A stretch of DNA of 13,489 nucleotides from Alphaproteobacteria bacterium (GCA_013298245.1 JAAFHD010000051.1:1-13489), one strand, 5' to 3'; shown: positions 7,101-13,489, counted from the stretch's first letter. The notes: generated from the letters alone by a model not told the origin. Numbers and translations are program-made.

Positions 7101-7888
7101 GCGATGCCGTGTTGGTGGAGGTGGCGGATGGCATCGCCACCGTGACGATGAACCGCCCCGACAACCGCAACAGCCTGGACCCCGAGATGCAAGACGCGCT
7201 GCTGCATCATTTTGCAGCACTTGATGCCGATGGCGCGGTGCGGGTTGCGATCCTGACCGGCGCGGGCAGCGCGTTTTCCGCCGGCGGCAATGTGAAGCGC
7301 ATGGCGACGAGCGGCGTGGAACGCACGCCGGCGCAATCGCGCGGGTACTACCGCCATGGCATCCAGCGTTTGCCGCTATTGTTCGAGCGTCTGGAAATCC
7401 CGGTGATCGCGGCGGTGAATGGCCCCGCGATCGGCGCGGGTTGCGACCTGACCTGCATGTGCGACCTGCGCGTGGCCGGCGAATCTGCGCGGTTTGCGGA
7501 GAGCTTTGTGAAGTTGGGCATCATCCCCGGCGATGGCGGTGCGTGGTTGTTGCCGCGCGTCGTGGGCTTTGCGCGTGCGGCGGAAATGGCGCTGACCGGC
7601 GACATGCTGGATGCGCGCACGGCGTTGGAAGCGGGGCTGGTTTCGCGCGTGGTGCCCGATGCGGCGCTGCTGGAATCGGCGCGCGCGCTGGCTTCGCGTA
7701 TCGCCGCCAACCCACCGGTCGCGGTGCGCATGGCGCGGCGTTTGCTGCGTGAGGCGTGGAACGCGAAGCTTGATCACATCCTGGAATTGTCGGCCGCCAT
7801 GCAGGCCGTGGCGCACACCACCGACGACCACAAGGAGGCGCTCTCCGCGATGCGCGAAAAGCGCGCGGGCGTGTTCAAGGGTGGCTGA
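7097..7888 (+). CDS. Crotonase-superfamily protein (enoyl-CoA hydratase/isomerase family), first copy
   Basis: 263 residues. Crotonase fold hallmarks: TMNRPDNRNSL (17-27), first oxyanion/CoA loop SAFSAGGNVKRM (58-69), second oxyanion loop AAVNGPAIGAGCDLTCMCDLRVA (105-127), and SFVKLGIIPGDGGAWLLPRVVG (136-157). Aligned by eye with rat enoyl-CoA hydratase, the glutamate equivalent to E144 is D117 and that equivalent to E164 is F137; an acidic residue (D146) sits in the IPGDGG loop. It is therefore more likely an isomerase or other crotonase chemistry than a classical hydratase. The ATG overlaps the CoA-transferase stop and has AGGAG at 7084-7088, 8 bp upstream. Its tail overlaps the SDR start by 8 bp. 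It acts on a CoA thioester in the same cytoplasmic pathway; the substrate is unknown. Confidence 0.9.
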   Translation: MSDAVLVEVADGIATVTMNRPDNRNSLDPEMQDALLHHFAALDADGAVRVAILTGAGSAFSAGGNVKRMATSGVERTPAQSRGYYRHGIQRLPLLFERLEIPVIAAVNGPAIGAGCDLTCMCDLRVAGESARFAESFVKLGIIPGDGGAWLLPRVVGFARAAEMALTGDMLDARTALEAGLVSRVVPDAALLESARALASRIAANPPVAVRMARRLLREAWNAKLDHILELSAAMQAVAHTTDDHKEALSAMREKRAGVFKGG

Positions 7889-8702
7889 CTTCGCGCCCGA
7901 TCTGCTGGCCGGCAGGCGCATCCTGGTGACGGGTGGCGGCACTGGCCTTGGGCTTGCGATGGCGCGGCGCTTTTCGTCGTTGGGTGCCTCGCTGATCATC
8001 TGCGGGCGGCGCGCCGATGTGCTGGAACGCGCCGGCGCGGAGCTGCCCGCGACCACGCATGTGTGCGACCTGCGCGACCCCCTGGCTGTCGAGGCGATGC
8101 TGGATGCCGCCGGTCCCATCGATGTGCTGGTCAACAACGCGGCGGCGAATTTTTTGGCGCGCACGGAGACACTCTCGCACCGTGCGCTGGACGCGGTGCT
8201 GGGCACCACGCTGCATGGCGCGGCCTATGCGACGCTGGGTGCTGGCAAGCGCTGGATCGCGGATGGGCGGCCGGGTGTGGTGCTGTCGATCCTGACGCTG
8301 TCGGCGCTGTCGGGCGGCGCATTCACGATGCCGTCCGCCATGGCCAAGGCAGGGGTGTTGGCGATGACGCAGTCGCTCGCGGTGGAATGGGGCCAGCATG
8401 GAATTCGGCTGGTTGCCATCGCGCCCGGTTCCTTCCCGACCGAGGCCGCGACGGCGCGCCTGCGCCCCGATGGCGTGGATACGCTGAAGGGCATTCCGCT
8501 GCGCCGCGATGGCGCGCGCGAGGAGTTGGCGAACCTGGCGGCTTTCCTGGTGTCGGACATGGCGGCGTATATCACCGGCGAATGCATCGTCGCCGATGGC
8601 GGAAAGCGCCTGCTTGATGGCCCGCGTGCGGGTGTGCGCGAGATGTTGGATTGGGACGACGCTGCTTGGGCACGCCAGCGCGCGGCGACACCCGCGCGAT
8701 GA
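7881..8702 (+). CDS. SDR-family oxidoreductase resembling 2,4-dienoyl-CoA reductase
   Basis: 273 residues from GTG at 7881, the only sensible start before the Rossmann motif; it overlaps the first crotonase by 8 bp and has no good Shine-Dalgarno, implying coupling. Seen: nucleotide-binding TGGGTGLG (17-24), NNAAANFL (85-92), C-terminal ITGECIVADGG (231-241). The MPSAMAKAG segment (150-158) and the AVEWGQHGIRLVAIAPG stretch that follows closely match dienoyl-CoA reductases, where the lysine (here K156) is kept but the usual YxxxK tyrosine is serine (S152). RRADVLER after strand 2 (43-50) fits NADPH binding. The tyrosine that human mitochondrial DECR1 uses is also absent (S141 by hand alignment). 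Probable role is reduction of an unsaturated acyl-CoA made by this operon, but the altered active site leaves the reaction open. Confidence 0.88.
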   Translation: MADFAPDLLAGRRILVTGGGTGLGLAMARRFSSLGASLIICGRRADVLERAGAELPATTHVCDLRDPLAVEAMLDAAGPIDVLVNNAAANFLARTETLSHRALDAVLGTTLHGAAYATLGAGKRWIADGRPGVVLSILTLSALSGGAFTMPSAMAKAGVLAMTQSLAVEWGQHGIRLVAIAPGSFPTEAATARLRPDGVDTLKGIPLRRDGAREELANLAAFLVSDMAAYITGECIVADGGKRLLDGPRAGVREMLDWDDAAWARQRAATPAR

Positions 8703-9505
8703 GCGAGACGCTGTTCGACATCGCGGATGGCGTGGCCACCATCACGCTGAACCGGCCGGAAAAATTGAACGCCTGGAACCAGGCGATGGAGGCGGAAGTG
8801 CGCGCGCATATCGCCGCTGCCCACGCCGACCGCGCCGCACGCGTGGTGCTGCTGACCGGCGCGGGCCGCGCGTTTTGCGCCGGTGCCGATCTCTCGGCGG
8901 TGAATGATCCGTCGCGACCGGAACCGGCCTTCGAGGGCATCACCACGCCGCCTGGCCCTGCACCTGTGCGCGAGGATTTTGCGCGCCGCTACAGCTACCT
9001 GCTGAATCAGGACAAGCCGGTGATCGCGGCGATCAATGGTGCGGTGGCGGGCGTGGGCCTGGCCATCACGCTCTACACCGACCTGCGCCTGATGGCGGCG
9101 GGTGCCAAGCTGACCACGGCTTTCGCACGCCGCGGGCTGGTCGCCGAGCATGGCATGGCGTGGATGTTGCCACGATTGATCGGCATGCAGAACGCGGCCG
9201 ATTTGCTGCTATCCGGCCGCACCGTCACGGCGGACGAAGCAGGCGCGCTGGGGCTCGTCCGTGTGCTGCCGGCCGAGGGTTTCGCCGCCGCCGCGCGTGC
9301 GATCGCGGCTGATTGGGCTGCGAATTGTTCACCGCGTTCCTTGCGCGTGATCCGGCGGCAATTGCAGCTCTCGGCCTTCCAGACATTGTCGGAAGCCATC
9401 ACCCTGGCGGAAGACGAACAGCGCGCATCACGCGGCAGTGCCGACCGCGCCGAAGGTGTCGCGGCTTTCCGCGAAAAACGCCCGCCCCGCTTCACCGGAG
9501 AATGA
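8699..9505 (+). CDS. Crotonase-superfamily protein (enoyl-CoA hydratase/isomerase family), second copy
   Basis: 268 residues. ITLNRPEKLNAWN (15-27), first loop RAFCAGADLS (57-66), second loop AAINGAVAGVGLAITLYTDLRLMA (110-133) and FARRGLVAEHGMAWMLPRLIG (142-162). Only about 30% of positions look shared with the first copy, so it is an old paralogue or separate recruitment, not a recent duplication. The residue matching E144 is alanine and that matching E164 is phenylalanine; E150 in VAEHG may supply the acid/base. It starts at the ATG overlapping the SDR stop (ATGA) with no obvious ribosome binding site; an in-frame open stretch upstream of 8699 is only shadow of the SDR. It ends by overlapping, or lying 2 bp before, the next gene's start. 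Confidence 0.9.
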   Translation: MSETLFDIADGVATITLNRPEKLNAWNQAMEAEVRAHIAAAHADRAARVVLLTGAGRAFCAGADLSAVNDPSRPEPAFEGITTPPGPAPVREDFARRYSYLLNQDKPVIAAINGAVAGVGLAITLYTDLRLMAAGAKLTTAFARRGLVAEHGMAWMLPRLIGMQNAADLLLSGRTVTADEAGALGLVRVLPAEGFAAAARAIAADWAANCSPRSLRVIRRQLQLSAFQTLSEAITLAEDEQRASRGSADRAEGVAAFREKRPPRFTGE

Positions 9506-9507
9506 CC

Positions 9508-10215
9508 ATGCGCCACATCGACATCCCGACGGCCGGCGGCACAATTCCCGCGCAGATCTTTGGCGAAGGCCCGCCGGTGCTGTTCCTGATGGACGCACCT
9601 GGCGTGCGGCCTGTGCTGGTCTCGATGTGCCAGCGCATTGCGGCGGCGGGGCACACGGTGCTGCTGCCCAATCTGTACTGGCGCTGGTGTCGTGACAGCG
9701 CGCTGGATCGCTGCGAATTCGAGAAACCCGACAGCGCGGAACGCACGCGGATCTTCGGCATGGCGAATGGGCTGACGAATGCGATGTTCGCCGAAGACCT
9801 GCCCGCCATGCTGGACGCGGTCGGTGCCACACCGGGCAACCCGGCCGGTGCCGTGGGCTATTGCATGTCCGGCCGCTTCGCGATGATGGCGCTGGCGAAC
9901 CGCCCAGATCGGGTGCGCGTCGCAGCGTCGTACTACGGCACGCGCATGGTGCTGGACGCGCCGGATTCACCGCATCTGTGGTATCCGAAAATGCGCGACG
10001 GCACAGCCTATCTCGCCTTTGCCGAGGACGACCACTACGTGCCGCTGGACCGCCTGCCGATCATCCAGGCCGCGTTGGAACAAGGTGGGCTGCGCCACAC
10101 GATTGAGGTCTATCCGAAGACCGGCCACGGCTTCGCCTTCCCCGATGCCAAGGGCTATGATGCGGTGGGTGAAGCGCGCCATTGGGCGACGCTTCTGCCG
10201 CTGCTCAAGGCATAA
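9508..10215 (+). CDS. Dienelactone hydrolase family protein (cytoplasmic, Cys nucleophile)
   Basis: 235 residues. Classic family triad: nucleophile C119 in GAVGYCMSG, acid D174 or D175 in FAEDDHYVP and H207 in KTGHGFAFP; no signal peptide. Dienelactone hydrolase opens 4-carboxymethylenebut-2-enolide to maleylacetate, but most relatives hydrolyse other lactones, esters or thioesters. Two starts are possible: ATG 9502 (overlapping the previous stop) and ATG 9508. GGAG at 9497-9500 is 7 bp from 9508 and only 1 bp from 9502, and MRHIDIPTAGG is the natural beginning, so 9508 is preferred. It is the last gene of the block and converges with chaA, the two coding ends overlapping by 11 bp (10205-10215). 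In context it may open a ring or hydrolyse the last thioester. Confidence 0.88.
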   Translation: MRHIDIPTAGGTIPAQIFGEGPPVLFLMDAPGVRPVLVSMCQRIAAAGHTVLLPNLYWRWCRDSALDRCEFEKPDSAERTRIFGMANGLTNAMFAEDLPAMLDAVGATPGNPAGAVGYCMSGRFAMMALANRPDRVRVAASYYGTRMVLDAPDSPHLWYPKMRDGTAYLAFAEDDHYVPLDRLPIIQAALEQGGLRHTIEVYPKTGHGFAFPDAKGYDAVGEARHWATLLPLLKA

Positions 10216-11275
10216 AGCTGACCAGCAGGAAGGTCGCGAAAATCACCAGGTGAACAGCACCTTGCAGCACGGTGGTGCGCCCCGTCGCGAGCGTCAGCGC
10301 CGAGACCAGGAAGGTCAGCGCCAGCAGCACCACGCCGGTGGGCGGCAGGCCCAGCAGCAGCGTCTGGCCGGTCCATAGCGACCACAATCCGACCACCGGA
10401 ATCGTCAGCCCGATGCAGGCCAGCACCGAGCCCAGCGTCAGGTTCAGCGCCATCTGCACCTGGTTGCGTTGCGCTGCGCGAAACGCGCTCATGCCCTCGG
10501 GCATCAGCACCAGGGCGGCGACCACAACGCCCACCACGGTGGCGGGCGCGCCCATCATTTCGACGCCCGCCTCGAGCGCGGGCGCCATCGCCTTGGCCAG
10601 CAGCACGACGGCCAACAATGCCAGCACCAGCAAGGCCAGGGCGCGCATCGTGATGCGCGCGGTCGGCGGCTGGCCGGTGGGTTCGATGCCGTGGCCATGC
10701 AGGAAGTCATTGCGGTGCCTGACGGTCATGACGAAGAGGAACACGGCGTAGAGCACCAGCGATGCGACCACCACAAACAGCAACTGCCCCGGCGCGAAGA
10801 CCGGCCCCGGTTCGGATGTGGTGGTGTTCGGCAGGATCAGCGCCATGGTGGAAATGGTGATCACCACGGTCAGGAAAGCTGATGCACCGCGCGCGGCGAA
10901 ACCCTGTTCGAAATGCCGCGCGCCGCCGATCACCAGCGCCAGGCCCATGATGCCGTTCAGCGCGATCATCAGCGTGGAAAACACCGCGTCGCGCAGCAGC
11001 GCCGGCTGGTCGCCGCCGAGCATGAGGGAGAGGATCAGCCCCGTCTCGATCACCGTGATCGCGACGGCGAGCACCAGCGTGCCATAGGGTTCGCCAACGC
11101 GAGCTGCGACCACCTCGGCGTGCAGCACGGATGCGAAAACGGACACGCCCAGCACCAGCAGCATCAGCACGCCCACGGGCGACAGCGGTGAGACCTTGCC
11201 CAGCGCCAAGGCCACGCCGAGCGCGGGTGCCGCCCATGACCACCACGGCAGTTTCGCGCTGATGGCGCCGGCCAT
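10205..11275 (-). CDS. chaA: Ca2+(Na+)/H+ antiporter, ChaA type
   Basis: 356 residues, the ChaA length. It is an inner-membrane cation/proton exchanger of the CaCA superfamily; ChaA exports Ca2+, Na+ or K+ at alkaline pH. About ten or eleven hydrophobic segments can be seen in two halves. Each half has a transport repeat: LHAEVVAARVGEPYGTLVLAVAITVIETGL (51-80; E54, E77) and LVLMPEGMSAFRAAQRNQVQMALNLTLGSVLACIGL (256-290; E260, N271, N278). The loop between (185-208, HRNDFLHGHGIEP) is hydrophilic and His-rich. The ATG at 11275 has AAGGA 8 bp upstream. The gene stands alone after a 197-bp spacer of inverted repeats. Ion preference cannot be read from sequence. Confidence 0.9.
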   Translation of the reverse strand: MAGAISAKLPWWSWAAPALGVALALGKVSPLSPVGVLMLLVLGVSVFASVLHAEVVAARVGEPYGTLVLAVAITVIETGLILSLMLGGDQPALLRDAVFSTLMIALNGIMGLALVIGGARHFEQGFAARGASAFLTVVITISTMALILPNTTTSEPGPVFAPGQLLFVVVASLVLYAVFLFVMTVRHRNDFLHGHGIEPTGQPPTARITMRALALLVLALLAVVLLAKAMAPALEAGVEMMGAPATVVGVVVAALVLMPEGMSAFRAAQRNQVQMALNLTLGSVLACIGLTIPVVGLWSLWTGQTLLLGLPPTGVVLLALTFLVSALTLATGRTTVLQGAVHLVIFATFLLVSFMP

Positions 11276-11296
11276 TCTTTACGTCCTTTCCCGCTT

Positions 11297-11329
11297 GCGA
11301 ATCGTTGTGATTCGCCGGCACGAAGCCGG
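11297..11329 (-). promoter_or_regulatory. Two adjoining stem-loops in the chaA leader
   Basis: On the - strand, CCGGC-N5-GCCGG (11329-11315) is followed at once by GCGAATC-N5-GATTCGC (11315-11297); both stems are perfect, and the second ends 9 bp before the AAGGA ribosome binding site of chaA. If transcribed they would form consecutive hairpins right upstream of the start. As DNA, the 7-bp palindrome could be an operator. No known riboswitch signature (for example yybP-ykoY) was recognised. Confidence 0.45.
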
Positions 11330-11389
11330 AACGCGCTTGTGGCCTGCGCGATCATGAACACACAAGCCCTGGTGGATGTGTGCGGTTAG

Positions 11390-11409
11390 CGATTCGTTCG
11401 CGCGAATCG
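11390..11409. repeat. Second inverted repeat using the same heptamer
   Basis: CGATTCG at 11390-11396 and CGAATCG at 11403-11409 are perfectly complementary, with a 6-nt spacer. The half-sites share GATTCG/CGAATC with the palindrome in the chaA leader about 80 bp away, so four copies of one half-site sit in the spacer between chaA and the MFS gene. A regulator binding site or a small repeat family are both possible. Confidence 0.45.
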
Positions 11410-11419
11410 GATCAATGCT

Positions 11420-11439
11420 CTGTTTTCCTGGCAAAACAG
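11420..11439. repeat. CTGTTTT / AAAACAG inverted repeat
   Basis: A perfect 7-bp AT-rich inverted repeat with a 6-nt spacer lies in the chaA-MFS spacer, 34 bp past the MFS stop. It is not followed by a U-run on either strand and its stem is AT-rich, so it looks more like a dimeric operator than a terminator. The 4-bp ends (CTGT, ACAG) recall LexA half-sites, but the spacing is wrong. Confidence 0.4.
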
Positions 11440-11472
11440 CCTGTGGATATGGGTTCGATGTTCGTGCTGTGT

Positions 11473-12630
11473 TCATCGCGGCCGCGCCATCCACCAACCA
11501 AGCCATGCCAGCATCACGCCCGATGCCAGGAACACCACGGGCCCCAGCGTGCCGATCGCCCAGCCGTAAAGGATCGGCCCGAAAAACTGGCCGAGGAAGA
11601 AACTGAAGGCGTGCAAGGCCATGGCGGCGCCGCGTGCCTCGGGCGCCAATTCGCTGGCGCGCACCTGGATGGTGCCATGGATCATCATGTAGCCGCAGCC
11701 CAGCAGCACGCCCGAGACCAGCAATGGCGGCAATGCGGTGTTGGTCGCTAGCAGCGCCAGGCCGGCGCAGGACATGCCGCCGCCCAGCCGCAACAGACCG
11801 GCCTGGCCGATGCGCGACAGCACGCGCCCGACCACCATGGTGTAGACCAGCCCGCCCACCCCGAAGGCCGCCAACACCAGGCCGGAGGCGGATGTGCCGT
11901 CCATGCCGTAGCCCTGCAGCAGCGGCGCGAGGTGTGGTGCGAGGCCGATCGCCAGTGCGCTGTTGAGTGCTACGGAACCGTAGAGCAGGCGCGCCATCGG
12001 CATGCGCAGCAGCATGCCGTAGCGGGTCAATGCGTCGGCCACGCGGAGCGGGCGCATCGCTTCCGCGGCGCGTGGGGAGAGCAGCAGCACGAGCCACGCG
12101 GCGGCGGCTGATGCGCCGCCGAAAGCCAGCACGCCGCGCCAGCCGATGAAGGGTTCCAGCACCGCGGCGAGTACGCCGCCGGTGATGCCGCCCATGATGC
12201 TGAACAGCATGAAGCGCCCGACCGCGACTTGGCGTTTGGCGAGTGGGACTTCATCGCCGAAGACGGCGAGCGCCAATGGGAAGATGCCGCCGCCGGCTGC
12301 GCCGGATGCGGCGCGCAACCAGGCCAGGGAGGCGAAATCGGGTGCGGCCGCGCAGCCCAGAATCAGCACGGCGAAGAAGAATTGCGCGACCATGATCACG
12401 CGTCGTTTGCCGAGCGCATCGCCGACCGGGCCGAGGAAGGGCTGCACCAGGGCGAAGGTCAATGCGTATAGGCTGGCGAGAAGCGCGACAGTGCCGGGAT
12501 GCACCGAAAATTCCGCGCCGATTTCCACCACCAACGGGTCGGTGATGCGCGCGATCATCGCGGTGGCAAAGCCGGTCAGCGCGAAGGAGGCGATGAGGCG
12601 GCGGATGCGCCTGTCCTCGGCGTCCTGCAT
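11473..12630 (-). CDS. Major facilitator superfamily transporter
   Basis: 385 residues with about 12 hydrophobic segments. The motif A loop between segments 2 and 3 is visible: GPVGDALGKRRVIM (67-80; G67, D71, G74, K75-R77), and a weaker copy, GRVLSRIGQAGLL, follows segment 8. Segment 5 has GGITGGVLAAVL-type glycine packing (around 150), common in drug/H+ antiporter-type and sugar or acid exporters. It is a proton-coupled inner-membrane transporter; substrate and direction are not readable. ATG 12630 lies 4 bp after the hydratase stop with no clear Shine-Dalgarno, so it is probably coupled to that gene and may move its substrate. The stop lies at 11473-11475. The long + strand frame running through this gene is a codon-bias shadow. 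Confidence 0.9.
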   Translation of the reverse strand: MQDAEDRRIRRLIASFALTGFATAMIARITDPLVVEIGAEFSVHPGTVALLASLYALTFALVQPFLGPVGDALGKRRVIMVAQFFFAVLILGCAAAPDFASLAWLRAASGAAGGGIFPLALAVFGDEVPLAKRQVAVGRFMLFSIMGGITGGVLAAVLEPFIGWRGVLAFGGASAAAAWLVLLLSPRAAEAMRPLRVADALTRYGMLLRMPMARLLYGSVALNSALAIGLAPHLAPLLQGYGMDGTSASGLVLAAFGVGGLVYTMVVGRVLSRIGQAGLLRLGGGMSCAGLALLATNTALPPLLVSGVLLGCGYMMIHGTIQVRASELAPEARGAAMALHAFSFFLGQFFGPILYGWAIGTLGPVVFLASGVMLAWLGWWMARPR

Positions 12631-12634
12631 GCGG

Positions 12635-13378
12635 TCAGTGTGGGGCGCTGGGCGTTTTCCGCAAGAAGGCGATGCGCATGGGTGGCAGCGCGCCGAAGCG
12701 TATCTCGGCGATGTCGCCGGCGTGGGCGGGCAGCATGCCGGTGGTGCTGCCGGTGGAGATGGTCTCGCCGGCGCGGAGTGCGACGTGGCGGGAGAGCCAG
12801 GCGAGCGGGTTGAGCGGGTGGTCCATCACGTCATGGCCGTGGCCCTCGCGGCGCAATGTGCCGTTGACGTGGATGGTAACGGGCATCGCGGCGAGGTCGG
12901 TGCCTGCGGGGATGTCAGGGCCGAAGACGTAGCGGCCATTGGCGCATCCATCGGCGATGATGGCGGCGGGGGCGGGCAGGGCTGACATGGGGAAGCGGCA
13001 CTCGGCGATTTCGACCCCGGCCTGGATGCGCGCGATGTGGGGGATGATGGCGTCGAGTGGTGTGCCGCGTGGGATGTCGGCGGCGAGGGTGATGAAGAAT
13101 TCCGCTTCGAGCAGCGGGTCCAGTAGATCGGCGTGCTGGAATTCTGCGGGTTCTGCGGTGGCGAAACGCCGGAAGCTGCGGCCGCGGATGGGTTCGGACA
13201 TGCGCAGGCGCGCCTGCATGGCGGGCGTGGTGGCGGCGATTTTCCACCCCAATGGTTCCCAGCCGAGGCGGCGCGTGACTTCGTCCTGCACCGCGTATGG
13301 ATCGGCGGGAGCTTCGACCGGTGTGGTGACCTGGCGGTTGGCAAGGCGCGCGGCCAGCAGGGTGTCGGCGAGGCTCAC
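12635..13378 (-). CDS. 2-keto-4-pentenoate hydratase / fumarylacetoacetate hydrolase-fold protein
   Basis: 247 residues, the MhpD/2-oxopent-4-enoate hydratase length. These Mg2+ or Mn2+ enzymes hydrate 2-hydroxy-2,4-dienoates from meta-cleavage of aromatics, or decarboxylate 4-oxalocrotonate. Seen: GWKIAATTPAMQARL (44-58), metal-ligand-type ExE at E91 and E93 in LLEAEFFITL, GVEIAECRF (121-129), IIADGCANGRYVFGP (140-154), DHPLNPLAWLSRHV (186-199) and the C-terminal STGSTTGMLPAHAGD (208-222). The start is GTG 13378, overlapping the previous gene's stop (GTGA); MSLADTLLAARLANRQ is a normal family N-terminus. With the MFS gene it suggests uptake and use of a small organic or aromatic-derived acid. 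The exact reaction is not certain. Confidence 0.83.
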   Translation of the reverse strand: MSLADTLLAARLANRQVTTPVEAPADPYAVQDEVTRRLGWEPLGWKIAATTPAMQARLRMSEPIRGRSFRRFATAEPAEFQHADLLDPLLEAEFFITLAADIPRGTPLDAIIPHIARIQAGVEIAECRFPMSALPAPAAIIADGCANGRYVFGPDIPAGTDLAAMPVTIHVNGTLRREGHGHDVMDHPLNPLAWLSRHVALRAGETISTGSTTGMLPAHAGDIAEIRFGALPPMRIAFLRKTPSAPH

Positions 13379-13489
13379 GCGGCGGCGCGGGCCAGCACGG
13401 CGTCTTCCAGTGCCGTGTCGTCGGTGGTGGCCAGCGGGTCGCGCGGGGCGAGGCGGTGGCGCAACACCAGTTCGGCTAAGGCGCCGCGT
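13375..13489 (-). CDS. Unrecognised protein, C-terminal end only
   Basis: An open frame enters from the right edge and ends in TGA at 13375-13377, giving 37 complete codons, with a sequence such as RGALAELVLRHRLAPRDPL ending DAVLARAAA. The 4-bp GTGA overlap with the hydratase start and continuous coding-like composition argue that it is the end of a real gene, the first in this cassette. Too little is visible to name a family. Confidence 0.6.
   Translation of the reverse strand, partial: RGALAELVLRHRLAPRDPLATTDDTALEDAVLARAAA

Noticed and set aside
8225..9151. Long - strand open frame (308 codons) opposite the SDR and second crotonase
   Set aside because: Spans two solid genes and the composition is typical of an antisense shadow.
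11420..11439. Rho-independent terminator of the MFS gene
   Set aside because: The stem is AT-rich and no U-run follows on the - strand.
11442..11474. tRNA T-loop-like GGGTTCGAT
   Set aside because: The flanking bases cannot form a T-stem and no acceptor or anticodon arm is visible.
12146..12985. + strand open frame (279 codons) across the MFS and hydratase genes
   Set aside because: No recognisable domain; both opposite genes carry strong family motifs.

Overview
The window is high-GC, densely packed bacterial chromosome with about 16 genes, many joined by 4-bp ATGA/GTGA stop-start overlaps. GC-rich codon use, a magnesium-type (Asp-rich) HemB and the overall gene content suggest an alphaproteobacterium, possibly Acetobacteraceae or a relative. 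The lineage is inferred; no rRNA or other lineage marker is present. I see no tRNA, rRNA, CRISPR array, insertion sequence or phage gene, and no gene-free stretch longer than about 200 bp.

Left part (1-2086, + strand): the 3' end of mfd (transcription-repair coupling factor), overlapped by a membrane-anchored TPR protein, then a small secreted protein of unknown function. Facing them on the - strand is a metY-hemB pair (3100-4386 and 2093-3103), again with a 4-bp overlap: an O-acetylhomoserine sulfhydrylase-type PLP enzyme and porphobilinogen synthase. A short hairpin lies between the converging stop codons at about 2085-2103.

Centre (4480-10215, + strand): a seven-gene, apparently co-transcribed block diverging from metY. 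Its order is a secreted alpha/beta hydrolase, a cupin thiol dioxygenase (3-mercaptopropionate-dioxygenase type by its residues), a class III (CaiB/BaiF) CoA-transferase, a crotonase, a dienoyl-CoA-reductase-like SDR, a second crotonase and a cytoplasmic dienelactone-hydrolase-family protein. The last five look like a CoA-thioester catabolic pathway: acid activation by CoA transfer, reduction or isomerisation of double bonds, crotonase chemistry and a final hydrolysis. The substrate cannot be read from the sequence. Several members lack the textbook catalytic residues of their families. The dioxygenase next to a class III CoA-transferase recalls bacterial 3-mercaptopropionate/3-sulfinopropionate degradation.

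Right part (10205-13489, - strand): a ChaA-type Ca2+(Na+)/H+ antiporter, preceded by a comparatively AT-rich 197-bp spacer full of small inverted repeats, and then a three-gene cassette: the end of an unrecognised gene, a 2-keto-4-pentenoate hydratase/FAH-fold protein and an MFS transporter. This cassette may take up and degrade a small organic acid.
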